The notes under the pieces: model-generated
Told to the model about the DNA's origin: nothing
Database searches by the model: none
Seen by the model: the letters and a program-made list of their open reading frames with translations, nothing else
Program-made: the position numbers and the translations under genes
In this document: one piece after another, positions 63,301 to 64,000 of the stretch
How the letters are laid out: each line of letters begins with the position of its first letter
How positions within the stretch are numbered: the first letter of the stretch is position 1
NCBI GenBank assembly: GCA_022984795.1
Contig: JALIHJ010000058.1
Span: 96,592 to 160,591 of the forward strand
DNA from: Fabrea salina
Lineage: Eukaryota; Ciliophora; Heterotrichea; Heterotrichida; Fabreidae
DNA: 64,000 nucleotides
Direction of reading: 5' to 3'

Positions 63301-64000
63301 TAGGGTGTTAGGGTGTTAGGGTGTTGAGGGTGTTAGGGTGTTAGGTGTTAGGGTGTTAGGGTGTTAGGAATTGTTAGGGTGTTAGAATTGTTAGGGTGTT
63401 GGGTGTTAGGGTGTTAGGGTGTTAGGGTGTTAGGGTGTTAGGGTGTTAGGGTGTTAGGGGTGTTAGGGTGTTAGGGTGTTAGGGTGTTAGGGTGTTAGGG
63501 TGTTAGGGTGTTAGGGTGTTAGGGTGTTAGGGTGTTAGGGTGTTAGGGTGTTAGGGTGTTAGGGTGTTAGGGTGTTAGGGTGTTAGGGTGTTAGGGTGGT
63601 GGGTGTTAGGGTGTTGGGGTGTTAGGGTGTTAGGGTGTTAGGGTGTTAGGGTGTTAGGGTGTTAGGGTGTTAGGGTGTTAGGGTGTTAGGGTGTTAGGGT
63701 GTTAGGGTGTTAGGGTGTTAGGGTGTTAGGGTGTTAGGGTGTTAGGGTGTTAGGGTGTTAGGGTGTTAGGGTGTTAGGGGTGTTAGGGTGTTAGGGTGTT
63801 AGGGTGTTGGGAATTGTTAGGGTGTTAGGGTGTTAGGGTGTTAGGGTGTTAGGGTGTTAGGGTGTTAGGGTGTTAGGGTGTTAGGGTGTTAGGGTGTTAG
63901 GGTGTTAGGGTGTTAGGGTGTTAGGGTGTGGGGTGTTTAGGTGTTAGGGTGTTAGGGTGTTAGGGTGTTAGGGTGTTAGGGTGTTAGGGTGTTAGGGTGT
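63301..64000 (+). repeat. Telomeric repeat array (TGTTAGGG)n, chromosome end
   Basis: An 8-bp G-rich tandem repeat fills the last 700 bases and continues to the window edge. The C-strand unit is CCCTAACA, the telomere repeat reported for Stentor and Blepharisma. The G-rich strand runs 5' to 3' toward the right, as expected at a right-hand chromosome end. The first 120 bp and scattered later units are variant (TGTTGAGGG, TGTTAGG, GGAATTGTTAGGG, TGTTGGGG), while most of the rest is perfect. Confidence 0.97.

Noticed and set aside
63301-64000. CRISPR array or minisatellite
   Set aside because: The unit is 8 bp with no spacers and matches the heterotrich telomere repeat in the orientation expected at a chromosome end.

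Overview
This window looks like the right end of a macronuclear chromosome of a heterotrich ciliate, most probably Stentor. Three signs support this. The last 700 bases are a G-strand tandem array of TGTTAGGG (C-strand CCCTAACA), the telomere repeat reported for Stentor and Blepharisma. One gene needs a 15-nt GT..AG intron, the hallmark intron size of heterotrichs. Genes end with TAA, TAG and TGA and show no internal reassigned stops, so the code is standard; this argues for Stentor over Blepharisma or Condylostoma. The genus is an inference.

From 1 to about 44 kb the window is extremely gene-dense, with intact single-copy housekeeping and regulatory genes on both strands. They are a partial kelch protein, an ABHD11-type hydrolase, a small Tim chaperone, a NOXRED1-like oxidoreductase, a 58-aa unannotated protein, a Nek-like kinase, a seven-TM protein, CCT8, a coiled-coil protein, a WD40-TRP channel fusion, an Aurora-like kinase, a methyltransferase, CHMP6/Vps20, a mitochondrial-type ketoacyl-ACP synthase, a plasma-membrane Ca2+-ATPase, a small membrane protein, Sin3, BolA, NAD synthetase, an FtsX-like permease, a kelch-NAD kinase fusion, a HUWE1/UPL-type HECT ligase, a kinesin split by one frameshift, a small HTH-like protein and PEX1. 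Spacers are often 1-40 bp. Divergent start codons lie as little as 6-10 bp apart, and several neighbours overlap.

From 44 to 52.5 kb lie two intact tandem paralogues of a large secreted-ectodomain membrane protein. Each has a signal peptide, Cys-rich furin-like modules, LamG-like jellyroll domains and a C-terminal multi-TM TRP-like core. Between them is a 155-bp relatively GC-rich insert with an (AAT)n-like tail, flanked by an exact 15-bp direct repeat, which looks like a SINE-type retroinsertion.

From 52.5 to 63.2 kb the density of intact genes collapses. In order toward the telomere there are a decayed WD40-TRP channel, a third decayed copy of the Cys-rich/LamG/TRP-like family, a decayed coiled-coil protein, a decayed leucine-rich-repeat protein and a decayed UBX-like protein on the minus strand. 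All carry several frameshifts or stops. The telomere repeat begins at about 63301.

Functionally, the intact part covers proteostasis (CCT8, HECT ligase, small Tim, PEX1), NAD(P) supply (NADSYN and NAD kinase about 3.4 kb apart on the same strand), Ca2+ and ion transport (PMCA, TRP channel), cytoskeleton and cell cycle (kinesin, Nek, Aurora-like), chromatin (Sin3) and lipid or mitochondrial metabolism (KAS, BolA). No tRNA, rRNA, CRISPR array or virus was recognised. All family calls come from reading motifs by eye; no database search was run.
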